From NCBI GenBank assembly GCA_900472295.1, contig UCIA01000003.1:381073-445072 (forward strand): DNA of 64,000 nt, written 5' to 3'. A program made the position numbers and the translations under genes. The notes beneath the pieces are model-generated. The model worked only from the letters and a program-made list of their open reading frames with translations. It did no database searches and was not told the DNA's origin. Positions 56,865-64,000 of the stretch are shown here, one piece after another; position 1 is the first letter of the stretch, and the number at the start of each line of letters is the position of its first letter. This stretch comes from Hyphomicrobiales bacterium. GTDB taxonomy: Bacteria > Pseudomonadota > Alphaproteobacteria > Rhizobiales > Rhizobiaceae.

Positions 56865-57773
56865 TCACCACGTCGCCTGCAATAGCCGTTGCTTCAGGCG
56901 GGGAGCGGCGAAATCGAGGAACACCCTGAGTTTCACCGCCAGCAGGCCCTGGCCGGCATGAACGAGGCTTACCGGCCATGGCTGAGGCTCGAAGGCCTGC
57001 AAGACCGGGACGAGCACGCCGGAACGTATCGCGTCGGCGATCTGGTACGATAGCACCCGCGTCATCCCGGCGCCGGCAATCGCCGCATCGATCGCCGCTT
57101 CAGCGGTGTTGACGCGAAGCCGTGAGCGGATCGGCACCATGATCTCGCCCTTGCCGGAAGCAAAGCTCCAACTGGCGAGCGCGGAGGGCCCTTCGAAACT
57201 GATGCATTCATGCGCGGCCAGATCGTCCGGTGTCTGCGGGGCGCCATGCGCTGCGACATAGGCCGGGCTGGCGCAAACGACGCGGCGGATTGAGCCGACG
57301 CGGATGGCGACCAGGCTCGAAGGCGCAAGCTCGCCGATGCGGATGGCGAGGTCGAGATGCTCTTCCAGAAGCTGGGTGATCCGGTCAGCCAGCGTCAGGC
57401 GAATGTTGACCTGTGGATAGGCGGCGAGGAACTCCGTGACGACAGGCAGCACATGCAGGCGGCCAAAGACGACCGGCGCGGTGATGAACAGGTCGCCGGT
57501 CGGCGCGCTGTATTCGCCGGCCGCGGTGCGCTCGGCCTCGCCGACCTCGCTCAGGATGCGCCGGCAGGCTTCAAGATAGGCCTGACCGGCATCGGTCAGC
57601 GTCAGCTGCTTCGTCGAGCGGTTCAGCAACCGCGTGTTCAGGTGCTTTTCGAGGTCGGAGACCTTGCGGCTGACCGTCGCCAGCGGGATGCCGAACCGGC
57701 GGCCGGCGGCGGAAAGGCTGCCGGCTTCAACCGCGGCGACGAACAGGGACATGGCTTCGAGGCGATCCATCAC
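56865..57773 (-). CDS. LysR-family transcriptional regulator
   Basis: 302 aa. The HTH is in residues about 5-65 (FVAAVEAGSLSAAGRRFGIPLATVSRKVSDLEKHL), and a periplasmic-binding-like effector domain follows. The ARPMS-like absence of extra domains marks a standard LysR. It is divergent from a flavin-binding PNPOx-like gene, the most likely target, with a 112-base shared promoter gap. No inducer can be named. Confidence 0.92.
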   Translation of the reverse strand: MMDRLEAMSLFVAAVEAGSLSAAGRRFGIPLATVSRKVSDLEKHLNTRLLNRSTKQLTLTDAGQAYLEACRRILSEVGEAERTAAGEYSAPTGDLFITAPVVFGRLHVLPVVTEFLAAYPQVNIRLTLADRITQLLEEHLDLAIRIGELAPSSLVAIRVGSIRRVVCASPAYVAAHGAPQTPDDLAAHECISFEGPSALASWSFASGKGEIMVPIRSRLRVNTAEAAIDAAIAGAGMTRVLSYQIADAIRSGVLVPVLQAFEPQPWPVSLVHAGQGLLAVKLRVFLDFAAPRLKQRLLQATW

Positions 57774-57885
57774 TTCTTCCGGAAATAGGAAGGGAAGGTT
57801 ACGAATATGCCATCTACATCCGGAACATGGAAGCTTCTACATCAGCGCGCACGATGGCCAGAAGTTTGGCCACGCGGAGGTTTCC

Positions 57886-58521
57886 ATGAACGCTCATACC
57901 TTCACCAGCGATGTCGCCTTTACGCCGACGGTCAAGGCGATCCAGACACGCAAGGGATCGCGCAAGGGCTATGCCAGCGTCGAGGAGCGCGGCGGCTGGC
58001 AGGATGTCATCACGCCGGACCTCGCCGATTTCATCGCGGCGCAGACCAGCGTCTTCCTGTCGACGGCCAATGGCGAGGGCCAGCCCTATATCCAGCATCG
58101 CGGCGGGCCGGCCGGCTTCCTCAAAGTGTTGGATGAAAAGACCATCGGCTTTGCCGATTTCTCCGGGAACAGGCAGTTCATCACCCAGGGCAATCTTGCC
58201 GACAACAATCAGGCATTCCTGTTCCTGATCGACTATGCGCACCGGCAACGCGTCAAGATCTGGGGCACTGCGCGCGTCGTCGAGGACGATGCCGAGCTTT
58301 TGGCAAAGCTGATGCCGCAGGACTACAAGGCACGGCCCGAACAGGTCATCCTGTTCACCGTATCGGCCTGGGATGCCAATTGCCCGCAACACATTCCGCA
58401 GCGTTTCGAGGCTGCCGACGTGGCGGCAGCACTTGCCGAACGCGACAAGCGGATTGAACGCCTCGAACAGGAGATTGCGCAGTTGCGTGGACAATCGGGC
58501 AGCAGCACGGCCACGGCATAG
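57886..58521 (+). CDS. Pyridoxamine 5'-phosphate oxidase-related FMN-binding protein
   Basis: 211 aa of the PNPOx-like split-barrel family. FLSTANGEGQPYIQHRGGPAGFLKV and GFADFSGNRQFITQGNLADNNQAFLFLIDY match this subfamily, and it continues with KIWGTARVVEDD. The last 25 residues form a short charged helix (ALAERDKRIERLEQEIAQLRG), a possible coiled coil. Not a true PdxH. The frame opens at 57634, but ATG 57886 starts the conserved part. Likely regulated by the divergent LysR gene. Confidence 0.86.
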   Translation: MNAHTFTSDVAFTPTVKAIQTRKGSRKGYASVEERGGWQDVITPDLADFIAAQTSVFLSTANGEGQPYIQHRGGPAGFLKVLDEKTIGFADFSGNRQFITQGNLADNNQAFLFLIDYAHRQRVKIWGTARVVEDDAELLAKLMPQDYKARPEQVILFTVSAWDANCPQHIPQRFEAADVAAALAERDKRIERLEQEIAQLRGQSGSSTATA

Positions 58522-58532
58522 GTCTGCCGCCG

Positions 58533-59258
58533 TCAGTCTTTGGCGGTCGAAACCTCGGCAAGCGCAATGCTGTCGGCGGTCTGGCGGACCGGCACGATGC
58601 CGCGCGCCAGCGCCAGCAGATATTTGCTGTATTCGGTCAAAAGCACGCGCAGCGCTTCCGGCTTGGTAAGCCAGTCGCCATTGTGGAGATTGGTGTTGAC
58701 CACCGGATAGGGTTCAAGCTTGGCGCCATGCAGCAGGCGGCCCATCTCCAGCAGGCTGCGGGGCATGTGATAATTGTTGGTGACGAGGATGACGCTGCCA
58801 TAGGCGTGGCTCTCCACCCATTTGGCGCTCTCCTCGGCATTGCCGATGGTGTCGAGCGCGGCGCGGTCGATATCGACGCAGCAGGAGAACAGCGACTTGT
58901 CGCCGCCGGTCGCGGCCTGCAACTGGCGGCGGGTGGCGGAGGGATGCACGCCCGAGATCAGCAGCCGCTCGCCCTTGCCGGAGGCAAGCAGGTCCAGTGC
59001 GGCGTCGAGGCGCGCCTGGCCGCCCGTGAGCACGATAATGGCGTCGGCCTTGGCCGGATTGGCGGGCGTGGTCATGTGGCTGACCTTGCTGGCGAACCAG
59101 CCAAAGCCGCCGGCAAACAGCGCTGCCACCAGGAGCACACACAAAGAGAGAAAGCGTAGCACCGTCCTCAATCGGCCCGGTCCCTTGCGCACATGCGAAC
59201 GCGAAACCACCACTGGCATCTGTCCAGCCGTTCCGGTCGAGTCCCGTGCGTCCATCAT
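58533..59258 (-). CDS. YdcF-family DUF218 protein
   Basis: 241 aa. A basic N-terminus and one membrane helix (FLSLCVLLVAALFAGGFGWFA) are followed by the DUF218 domain: ADAIIVLTGGQARLDAALDLLASGKGERLLISG, SAKWVESHAYGSVILVTNNYHMPRSLLEM. Such proteins (SanA, ElyC) affect envelope polysaccharide synthesis. Starts at 59258 and 59255 are adjacent ATGs. It lies 100 bases downstream of ftsX on the same strand. Confidence 0.87.
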   Translation of the reverse strand: MMDARDSTGTAGQMPVVVSRSHVRKGPGRLRTVLRFLSLCVLLVAALFAGGFGWFASKVSHMTTPANPAKADAIIVLTGGQARLDAALDLLASGKGERLLISGVHPSATRRQLQAATGGDKSLFSCCVDIDRAALDTIGNAEESAKWVESHAYGSVILVTNNYHMPRSLLEMGRLLHGAKLEPYPVVNTNLHNGDWLTKPEALRVLLTEYSKYLLALARGIVPVRQTADSIALAEVSTAKD

Positions 59259-59358
59259 CCTATGGTTAATCCTGAAATGCGGCCTTTGGTAAGGAAAAAA
59301 GCACACATTGCGTTACGTCGGTTTTTGATCCGTGATCACCCGGTTTGTCTGACATGGA

Positions 59359-60348
59359 TCAGCCCCCATCCGGCTGGCGGATATCGATGTCGCTGAGATA
59401 GGTGACGACGGTGGCATGCGACGTTGCCGCGGTCAGTCCGCCGATCACCAGAACCATCAGGCCGACGCCGAGATAGCCGGCCGATCCGATGGCGAAATTG
59501 CCGAACAAGGCGGTCGCCTGGTCGGCCTGGGGTGTTGCCATGTTGCGCGACGACCACCAGGAAAAGACGATGAAGACGAGGATCGCCGCGGCGCCGCCGG
59601 CGGCGGCGCCCTTCATGCCGGTGACCAGGAAATGCCAGCGGAATTCGCGGGCGATGAAGCGCGCCTCGGCGCCGACGAAATGCAGCACCTCAATGATATG
59701 GCCGTTGCCGGCCATGGCGCCGCGGGTCGCGAACACTACGGTCAACACCGTCGCCGACAGCATCAGCACCAGCACGGCGATGCCGATGGTCACCGTGGTG
59801 CGGGCCATGGCGACCAGCCGGTCGACCCAGGTGCGATGATCGTCGAGCGAGGCGCTTGGCAGCTTGGGCGTGATTGCCGCGCGGATGGCGGCAAAGTCGG
59901 GCGGGCTGGTTTCGTCGATGGTGACGATGATCAGCCGCGGCACCGGCAGTTCGTCGATGTTGAGGCCGGTGCCCAGCCATGGTTCCAGCAGACGCGCCGT
60001 TGCGTCGCGATCGATGATCCGGGTCGCCGTCACGCCGGGGAATTCACCGGCGATCTGCGAGGCCTGGGCAAGCGCCGCCTCCATGTCGAGACCGTCGACC
60101 GGTTTGATCTGTATCGTTGCCTCGCGCGAGATCTGGTTCTCCCAGACCGAGGCGGTGTCGCGCACCAGGGTGACGGCGCCGAAGGTCAGGCAGGACAGGA
60201 AGGTCATGATGGCGATGACCAGCACGAGCGCGCGGCCGGCAATGTTCTGTGCCGGTACGATCGGCGCCATCCGGCGCTGGACGCGCGCTTGCGTGACCAC
60301 CGGCTCGTCGGCGTCCTCGTGCAGTCGTTCGGCCGGCACGTCAGTCAT
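59359..60348 (-). CDS. ftsX: Cell division permease FtsX
   Basis: 329-aa membrane protein of the FtsEX complex that activates peptidoglycan hydrolases at the septum. A cytoplasmic N-terminus with a first helix (ALVLVIAIMTFLSCLTFGAV) is followed by a periplasmic domain with the ATRIIDRDAT segment, then three further helices, the last in YLGVGLMVLVIGGLTAATS. An in-frame TTG at 60357 is too near the ribosome site GGAAGG, so ATG 60348 is chosen. It overlaps ftsE by 8 bases. Confidence 0.93.
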   Translation of the reverse strand: MTDVPAERLHEDADEPVVTQARVQRRMAPIVPAQNIAGRALVLVIAIMTFLSCLTFGAVTLVRDTASVWENQISREATIQIKPVDGLDMEAALAQASQIAGEFPGVTATRIIDRDATARLLEPWLGTGLNIDELPVPRLIIVTIDETSPPDFAAIRAAITPKLPSASLDDHRTWVDRLVAMARTTVTIGIAVLVLMLSATVLTVVFATRGAMAGNGHIIEVLHFVGAEARFIAREFRWHFLVTGMKGAAAGGAAAILVFIVFSWWSSRNMATPQADQATALFGNFAIGSAGYLGVGLMVLVIGGLTAATSHATVVTYLSDIDIRQPDGG

Positions 60349-61000
60349 AGACGTCAAGCCTTCCGCCGGCCAGGATCATGCGGCGCGCGTCGACCTGTTC
60401 CATCAGGCCGAGATCGTGGGTGGCGATCACCACCGCGGTGCCAAGCCGGTTGAGTTCGATAAACAGCCGCAGCAGCCGGCGCGCCAGCGGCGGGTCGACA
60501 TTGCCGGTCGGCTCGTCGGCGAGCAGGATTTCGGGCTGTTCGATCAGCGCGCGGGCAATCGCAGCGCGCTGCTTTTCGCCGCCCGACAGGACCGGCGGCA
60601 GCACATGCATGCGTTCGCCAAGTCCCACCCATTTCAAAAGCTCGGTGACGTCGGTGCGGTAGCTCGCCTCCTCGCGGCCGCGCACGCGCAGCGGCAGAGC
60701 GACATTCTCATAGGTGGTCATGTGGTCAAGCAGGCGGAAATCCTGGAACACCACGCCGATGCGGCGCCTCAGATGCGGCAGTTCGGCGCGTGATATGCGC
60801 GAGCGGTCCTTGCCGAAGATGGTGATCAGCCCGCGCGTCGGCTTCAGAGACATGAACAGAAGGCGCAGCAGCGTCGTCTTGCCGGCGCCGGAGGGCCCGC
60901 TCAGGAACTGGAAGGAGCTCTCCGGAATGTGCAGGGAGATGTCGCGGAGGATTTCCGGACCCATGCCATAGCGGAGGCCAACATTTTCAAAGCGGATCAC
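60341..61000 (-). CDS. ftsE: Cell division ATP-binding protein FtsE
   Basis: 219-aa ATPase. Walker A GPSGAGKTT is near residue 34, the signature LSGGEKQR near 137 and Walker B ILLADEPTGNVD near 155, with the D-loop and THDLGL switch. Length is standard. With FtsX it drives septal hydrolase activation. Candidate CtrA boxes lie just upstream, in line with cell-cycle control. Confidence 0.95.
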   Translation of the reverse strand: MIRFENVGLRYGMGPEILRDISLHIPESSFQFLSGPSGAGKTTLLRLLFMSLKPTRGLITIFGKDRSRISRAELPHLRRRIGVVFQDFRLLDHMTTYENVALPLRVRGREEASYRTDVTELLKWVGLGERMHVLPPVLSGGEKQRAAIARALIEQPEILLADEPTGNVDPPLARRLLRLFIELNRLGTAVVIATHDLGLMEQVDARRMILAGGRLDVYD

Positions 61001-61064
61001 GTGCGACGACCTGAGGGCGGCGGCGTGCCAGCCCTTTCTGTCAAACGACCATCGGCCGCCATGG

Positions 61065-61079
61065 TTAACCGTCGGTTAA
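61065..61079. promoter_or_regulatory. CtrA binding site (TTAA-N7-TTAA)
   Basis: TTAA at 61065-61068, CCGTCGG, TTAA at 61076-61079: a perfect full-length CtrA box in the gap between ftsE and the divergent gene at 61175. CtrA is the master cell-cycle regulator of alphaproteobacteria and controls division genes. Binding is inferred from sequence. Confidence 0.7.
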
Positions 61080-61125
61080 TTTTCGTTGTTTTTGAATGCG
61101 TCACAAGGGCTCCGGTGGGGAAGCG

Positions 61126-61133
61126 TTAACCAT
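61126..61133 (+). promoter_or_regulatory. Second CtrA-like half-site (TTAACCAT)
   Basis: TTAACCAT matches the half-site form of the CtrA consensus. It is 47 bases from the full box and 42 bases before the start at 61175, where it could act on that gene. Eight bases alone is weak evidence. Confidence 0.4.
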
Positions 61134-61174
61134 TTCCATTTACGCAAAAGAAACGAAGAGGCAACAGCGGGGCC

Positions 61175-61813
61175 ATGATGGCTGAGCAACGAACCGCGCG
61201 CCCGGTTTCCGGCGAAATCATGACCGGGACAAGTGTCGCGCCGGAATTGCGTCCTGAGGCCACCGACATCGTCGATGCAGACTATGAGGTGCTGCCGCGC
61301 CTCGTTCCGAGGATGGAAGCTGTATCGTCGATAGCGCGCGGCATTGCGCCGCCGTCGATCGAAGGCATGGACATGCTGCGCAAGCCTGATGCCGCAACCA
61401 CACGGCCGCAATTGTCGCGCGGTGGGCCGATCTTCTGGATCGCCGGCGTTGGTGCGGCGCTTGCCGCGTTCTGGGTCTCGGGCGGCCACGCGCTGGTTCG
61501 CCAGCAACCGTTCTGGACGGCCGAACAGTCGGCGGGTGCCGTACTCAGCATTTCCGGCATCACCTCGCGTGTCGACGTGTCCGGCGCCACACCGGTGTTG
61601 TTCGTCGATGGCGAAGCCGTCAATGACGGGGTGGCCGCGGGAGAATTGCCATCGTTGGAAATCCGCGTCACCGGCAATGACAGCCGCATTACCCGCTATA
61701 CGTTGGGGACATCCAACCGTTCGCTGGCGCCCGGCGAAAGATTCGGCTTTTCCAGCCGCCTCGATGTCCCTAGAAACGGGGTGAAGGCCGTGGCGGTCAC
61801 CTTCGCCGGCTAG
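61175..61813 (+). CDS. Single-pass membrane protein, cysteine-free, unknown function
   Basis: 212 aa. Residues about 1-80 are hydrophilic, one helix (IFWIAGVGAALAAFWVSGGHAL) spans about 87-108, and about 100 residues of likely beta structure follow (TSRVDVSGATPVLFVDGE, SLEIRVTGNDSRITRYTLG). In related rhizobial positions a zinc-ribbon protein is annotated, but there is no cysteine at all here. It is divergent from ftsE behind CtrA boxes and followed by hpt after 23 bases. I cannot assign a function. Confidence 0.75.
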   Translation: MMAEQRTARPVSGEIMTGTSVAPELRPEATDIVDADYEVLPRLVPRMEAVSSIARGIAPPSIEGMDMLRKPDAATTRPQLSRGGPIFWIAGVGAALAAFWVSGGHALVRQQPFWTAEQSAGAVLSISGITSRVDVSGATPVLFVDGEAVNDGVAAGELPSLEIRVTGNDSRITRYTLGTSNRSLAPGERFGFSSRLDVPRNGVKAVAVTFAG

Positions 61814-61836
61814 GGGATTTCTCTGAAAGGTTGTTG

Positions 61837-62379
61837 ATGCCAATCGTGCGCGGCAAGGACATCGAAGTCCTGTTTTCGGCGTCCGCCATCGCGCGGCGCA
61901 ATCTTGAGCTCGCCAAGGAGATCGCCGAGCACGATTATCACGATCTGCTGGTGATTTCGGTGCTGAAGGGCTCCTTCATCTTCGCCGCCGATCTGATCCG
62001 CGCCATGCACGATGTCGGGCTGTCGCCCGAGGTCGAGTTCATCTTCATCTCCAGCTATGGCGCCGGCACCACCAGCGGCGAGGTGAGGGTGCTGCGCGAC
62101 ATCGACAATGAAGTCGCCGGCCGCGACGTGCTGCTGATCGACGATATTCTGGAGTCGGGCAAGACGCTCTCCTTCACCCGCAATCTGATGCTGTCACGGG
62201 GCGCCAAAAGCTGCTCCATCGCGGTGCTGCTCGACAAGCGCATGCGCCGCCAGACCGAACTCCACGCCGACTATGTCGGCTTCGACTGTCCCGATTATTT
62301 TGTCGTCGGCTACGGCATGGACGTCGCCCACGCGTTTCGCGAATTGCCGTTTGTCGGTGTCGTCAAAGGCGACGCCTGA
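61837..62379 (+). CDS. hpt: Hypoxanthine phosphoribosyltransferase
   Basis: 180-aa purine salvage enzyme that makes IMP or GMP from hypoxanthine or guanine and PRPP. The PRPP-binding motif is VLLIDDILESGKTL, and the flexible loop region contains ISSYGAGTTSGEV. The frame starts with TTG codons at 61831 and 61834; ATG 61837 has GAAAGG six bases upstream and is preferred. Confidence 0.94.
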   Translation: MPIVRGKDIEVLFSASAIARRNLELAKEIAEHDYHDLLVISVLKGSFIFAADLIRAMHDVGLSPEVEFIFISSYGAGTTSGEVRVLRDIDNEVAGRDVLLIDDILESGKTLSFTRNLMLSRGAKSCSIAVLLDKRMRRQTELHADYVGFDCPDYFVVGYGMDVAHAFRELPFVGVVKGDA

Positions 62380-62444
62380 GAAAAGCCTTCTCGACACTTC
62401 AAATTTTCAGAAAAAGTCAACTTTTGCCCGCCAAATATCGGCCC

Positions 62445-62816
62445 ATGGCAAAGCTTCTGATCGTCGAGGACGATGAGTCCGTCCGCACCCTCGCCGCCCG
62501 CGCGCTTGAACGCGCCGGCCATGCAATCGATATCGCCGCCGACGGCGCGCAGGGGCTGGCGATGATCAGTGCTGCAAGCGGCCGCTACGATCTCGTCGTC
62601 TCCGACATCCGCATGCCGGAGATGGACGGCATCGAGATGGCGATCGCGGCGGCCAGGCTTTTCCCTGATATGAAGATCCTGCTGATGACCGGCTATGCCG
62701 ACCAGCGCGAGCGCGCCGAGGAACTGAACGGAATCATTATCGACGTCTTGCAGAAGCCCTTCACGCTGGCCGAAATCCGCTCACGGGTCGATCAGGCGCT
62801 GGCCTGCTTCGCCTGA
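62445..62816 (+). CDS. Single-domain response regulator, CpdR-like
   Basis: 123-aa receiver domain with no output domain. The acidic pocket is Glu8-Asp10, the phosphorylation site is Asp54 in VVSDIRMPEMDG, with Thr82 in LLMTGYAD and Lys104 in VLQKPF. The conserved sequence resembles CpdR-family regulators that control ClpXP proteolysis of CtrA, but typical CpdR has ITGFAAVALNP where this has MTGYADQRERAEEL, so it is a relative, not certainly CpdR. Kinase partner not seen in the window. ATG 62445. Confidence 0.85.
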   Translation: MAKLLIVEDDESVRTLAARALERAGHAIDIAADGAQGLAMISAASGRYDLVVSDIRMPEMDGIEMAIAAARLFPDMKILLMTGYADQRERAEELNGIIIDVLQKPFTLAEIRSRVDQALACFA

Positions 62817-62879
62817 CAGTTGGTTTGGTGCATGTCGTTGTCCCAGAACCGCCGCACACTTCTGGGCGACATGCATTAG

Positions 62880-63827
62880 TCAAGCAGCATCCTGAGTCGC
62901 GGTAAGAACCGGGGTGCTCCTGCGCCGTTCGGTGTTGAGCGCCAGCAGCCCGGCGCCGATGATCAGCGCCGCACCGATGGCGGTGGTCGAGCGCGGCACC
63001 TCGTCAAAGAACAGGAAGCCCCACAGCGGCGACCAGATAATGCCCGTGTATTCGAAGGTGGCGACGCGGTTGGCCGGGGCCAGCCGGTAGGCCTGTGACA
63101 GCAGAATCATGCCCGCCGAAGCGACGAAGCCGCAGGCGGCCATCTTGAGGAAATCCGGTGTCGTCGGCCAGACCCATGGCCGCACCAGGAATTCGAGGCT
63201 GGGATGGACGGCATGGGTAATGCCGGCAAGCCAGAAGACGCCGGCAACCACGGCTGCGCCGACCAGATAGGCGCCGTTCTGGTAGAACGCCATGACGGTG
63301 GAGGATTCGGTGTCGCCGATCTTGCGCGCCATCAGCTGCGAAAAGCCGTAGAGCAACGCCGAGCCCAGTGACAAAAGCGCCGCCCAGTCGAACAGGCCGG
63401 CGCCGGGGCGCAACATCACCACCACGCCCAGCATGCCGATCAGCACGGTGGCCAGCGCCTGCCAGGAGACGCGTTCGCCGAGATAGGGCCCGGCCATCGC
63501 CATGATGAACAGCGGCGCCATGAAGTAGAGGGCCACCGCGTCGGCCAGCGGCAAGGCGGCGATTGCCAGGTAGTAAACTGTATATGAGCTGAACTGGATA
63601 AAGGCGCGAATGGTCAGCAAGCCGAACCGCTTCGAGGCAATCGCCGGCAGGCCGACATCGGCGTGGACGAGAACGATCAGGATCGGCAGGGCAACGATCG
63701 AGCGAATCCACATCACCTCGGTCACGGGATAGCCGCCCGACACCGCCTTGACCAGCGGGTCCTGGAGCGAGAACACCAGCACGCCAAGGCACAGGCTGAT
63801 GATGCCGAGAACGATCCGGTTGCGCAT
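62880..63827 (-). CDS. DMT-superfamily transporter (EamA)
   Basis: 315-aa inner-membrane protein with ten predicted helices in two EamA domains. YLAIAALPLADAVALYFMAPLFIMAMAGPYLGERVSWQ carries the characteristic first-repeat ending. It is oriented opposite to the response regulator gene. The substrate is unknown. The gene starts with ATG 63827; about 170 bases follow to the window edge. Confidence 0.88.
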   Translation of the reverse strand: MRNRIVLGIISLCLGVLVFSLQDPLVKAVSGGYPVTEVMWIRSIVALPILIVLVHADVGLPAIASKRFGLLTIRAFIQFSSYTVYYLAIAALPLADAVALYFMAPLFIMAMAGPYLGERVSWQALATVLIGMLGVVVMLRPGAGLFDWAALLSLGSALLYGFSQLMARKIGDTESSTVMAFYQNGAYLVGAAVVAGVFWLAGITHAVHPSLEFLVRPWVWPTTPDFLKMAACGFVASAGMILLSQAYRLAPANRVATFEYTGIIWSPLWGFLFFDEVPRSTTAIGAALIIGAGLLALNTERRRSTPVLTATQDAA

Positions 63828-63880
63828 GTGGTTGTTGCCGGCCCCTTGCTAAGCTACCCGCAGCCGCCCGGTTGCGGGGT

Positions 63881-63913
63881 AAAAAGAACCCGCCACCGTT
63901 TCGGGCAGCGGGT
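63881..63913 (-). terminator. Candidate intrinsic terminator at the right edge
   Basis: On the minus strand ACCCGC (63913-63908) and GCGGGT (63893-63888) pair, followed by TTCTTTTT (63888-63881). This fits a terminator for a minus-strand transcript entering from beyond the window. The stem is only 6 bp with a long loop, and no minus-strand gene end is identified between 63914 and 64000, which holds nothing I can name. Confidence 0.45.
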
Positions 63914-64000
63914 ATGAGTGAGGACTCTTCGATTGGTCCGCAACCGATTTCGCGGCTGTATATCCAATGGGTGGCCGGACTATGCTGCGGCGTTTGACAT

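Noticed and set aside
63914..63997. A 27-codon plus-strand frame at the right edge (MSEDSSIGPQP...)
   Set aside because: It is too short, has no recognisable ribosome site and overlaps a candidate terminator's flank; no family resemblance.

Overview
The window reads as a chromosomal segment of a high-GC alphaproteobacterium of the order Rhizobiales, most likely Mesorhizobium or a close relative. The signs are the aerobic cobaltochelatase genes cobS and cobT, metX-metW under a SAM-II riboswitch, xerD next to aroK-aroB, a full-length TTAA-N7-TTAA CtrA box, palindromic repeats of the kind found between rhizobial genes, and dense ABC-transporter content. The genus is inferred from style and gene order, not proven. 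Nearly every base lies in or beside a gene, and no intergenic stretch exceeds 300 bases. I see no prophage, insertion sequence, CRISPR array or rRNA; there is one tRNA.

Layout. 0-3 kb: acetoacetate decarboxylase and a patatin-like hydrolase, divergent from D-3-hydroxybutyrate dehydrogenase (ketone body and PHB turnover). 3.1-5.4 kb: chromate resistance pair, a rhodanese-ChrB fusion and ChrA. 5.5-9.3 kb: a Fbp/Pot-type ABC importer whose ATPase gene converges on the binding-protein and permease genes. 9.5-15.4 kb: an uptake and catabolic operon (DHDPS-family lyase, GntR regulator, Tat-exported binding protein, two permeases, ATPase) behind a perfect 14-bp palindrome. 15.5-17 kb: tRNA-Arg(CCT) and an M20 amidohydrolase. 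17-23.3 kb: cell-wall enzymes (D,D-carboxypeptidase, L,D-transpeptidase lipoprotein), a His-rich COG0523 GTPase, TusA, AccA and XerD. 23.5-26.1 kb: aroK-aroB and a CorC-like protein that lacks most of its membrane domain. 26.2-28.7 kb: an esterase and a ThDP enzyme. 28.7-33.8 kb: bolA, a J-domain protein, cobS-cobT and an exported phytase-like protein.

33.8-36.7 kb: yhhQ (queuosine precursor uptake) under a preQ1-I riboswitch whose pseudoknot includes the start codon, a spermidine-synthase-like gene, rpmB, and a pair of 40-bp tandem palindromic repeats. 36.8-45.8 kb: a DMT transporter, YhhN, a cupin, gloB with a divergent methyltransferase, a BacA/SbmA-like ABC protein with an odd signature motif, a DUF1194 protein and two glycosyltransferases. 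45.8-52.6 kb: metW-metX, hisC-tyrC, a PfkB kinase, a DUF2125 protein and ChaC. 52.6-58.5 kb: an accessory-looking set (oxidoreductase with AraC regulator, aldo/keto reductase, LysR with a flavin-binding protein) around plsC. 58.5-64 kb: ydcF, ftsX-ftsE with CtrA boxes upstream, a cysteine-free membrane protein, hpt, a CpdR-type response regulator and an EamA transporter.

The strongest non-coding signals are the preQ1-I and SAM-II riboswitches, the latter followed by an intrinsic terminator, and the CtrA box. No wholly new multi-gene system stands out. The best candidates for something undescribed are the start-codon-masking preQ1 switch next to the tandem palindromes, the DUF21-deleted CorC protein, and the DHDPS/GntR/ABC operon of unknown substrate.
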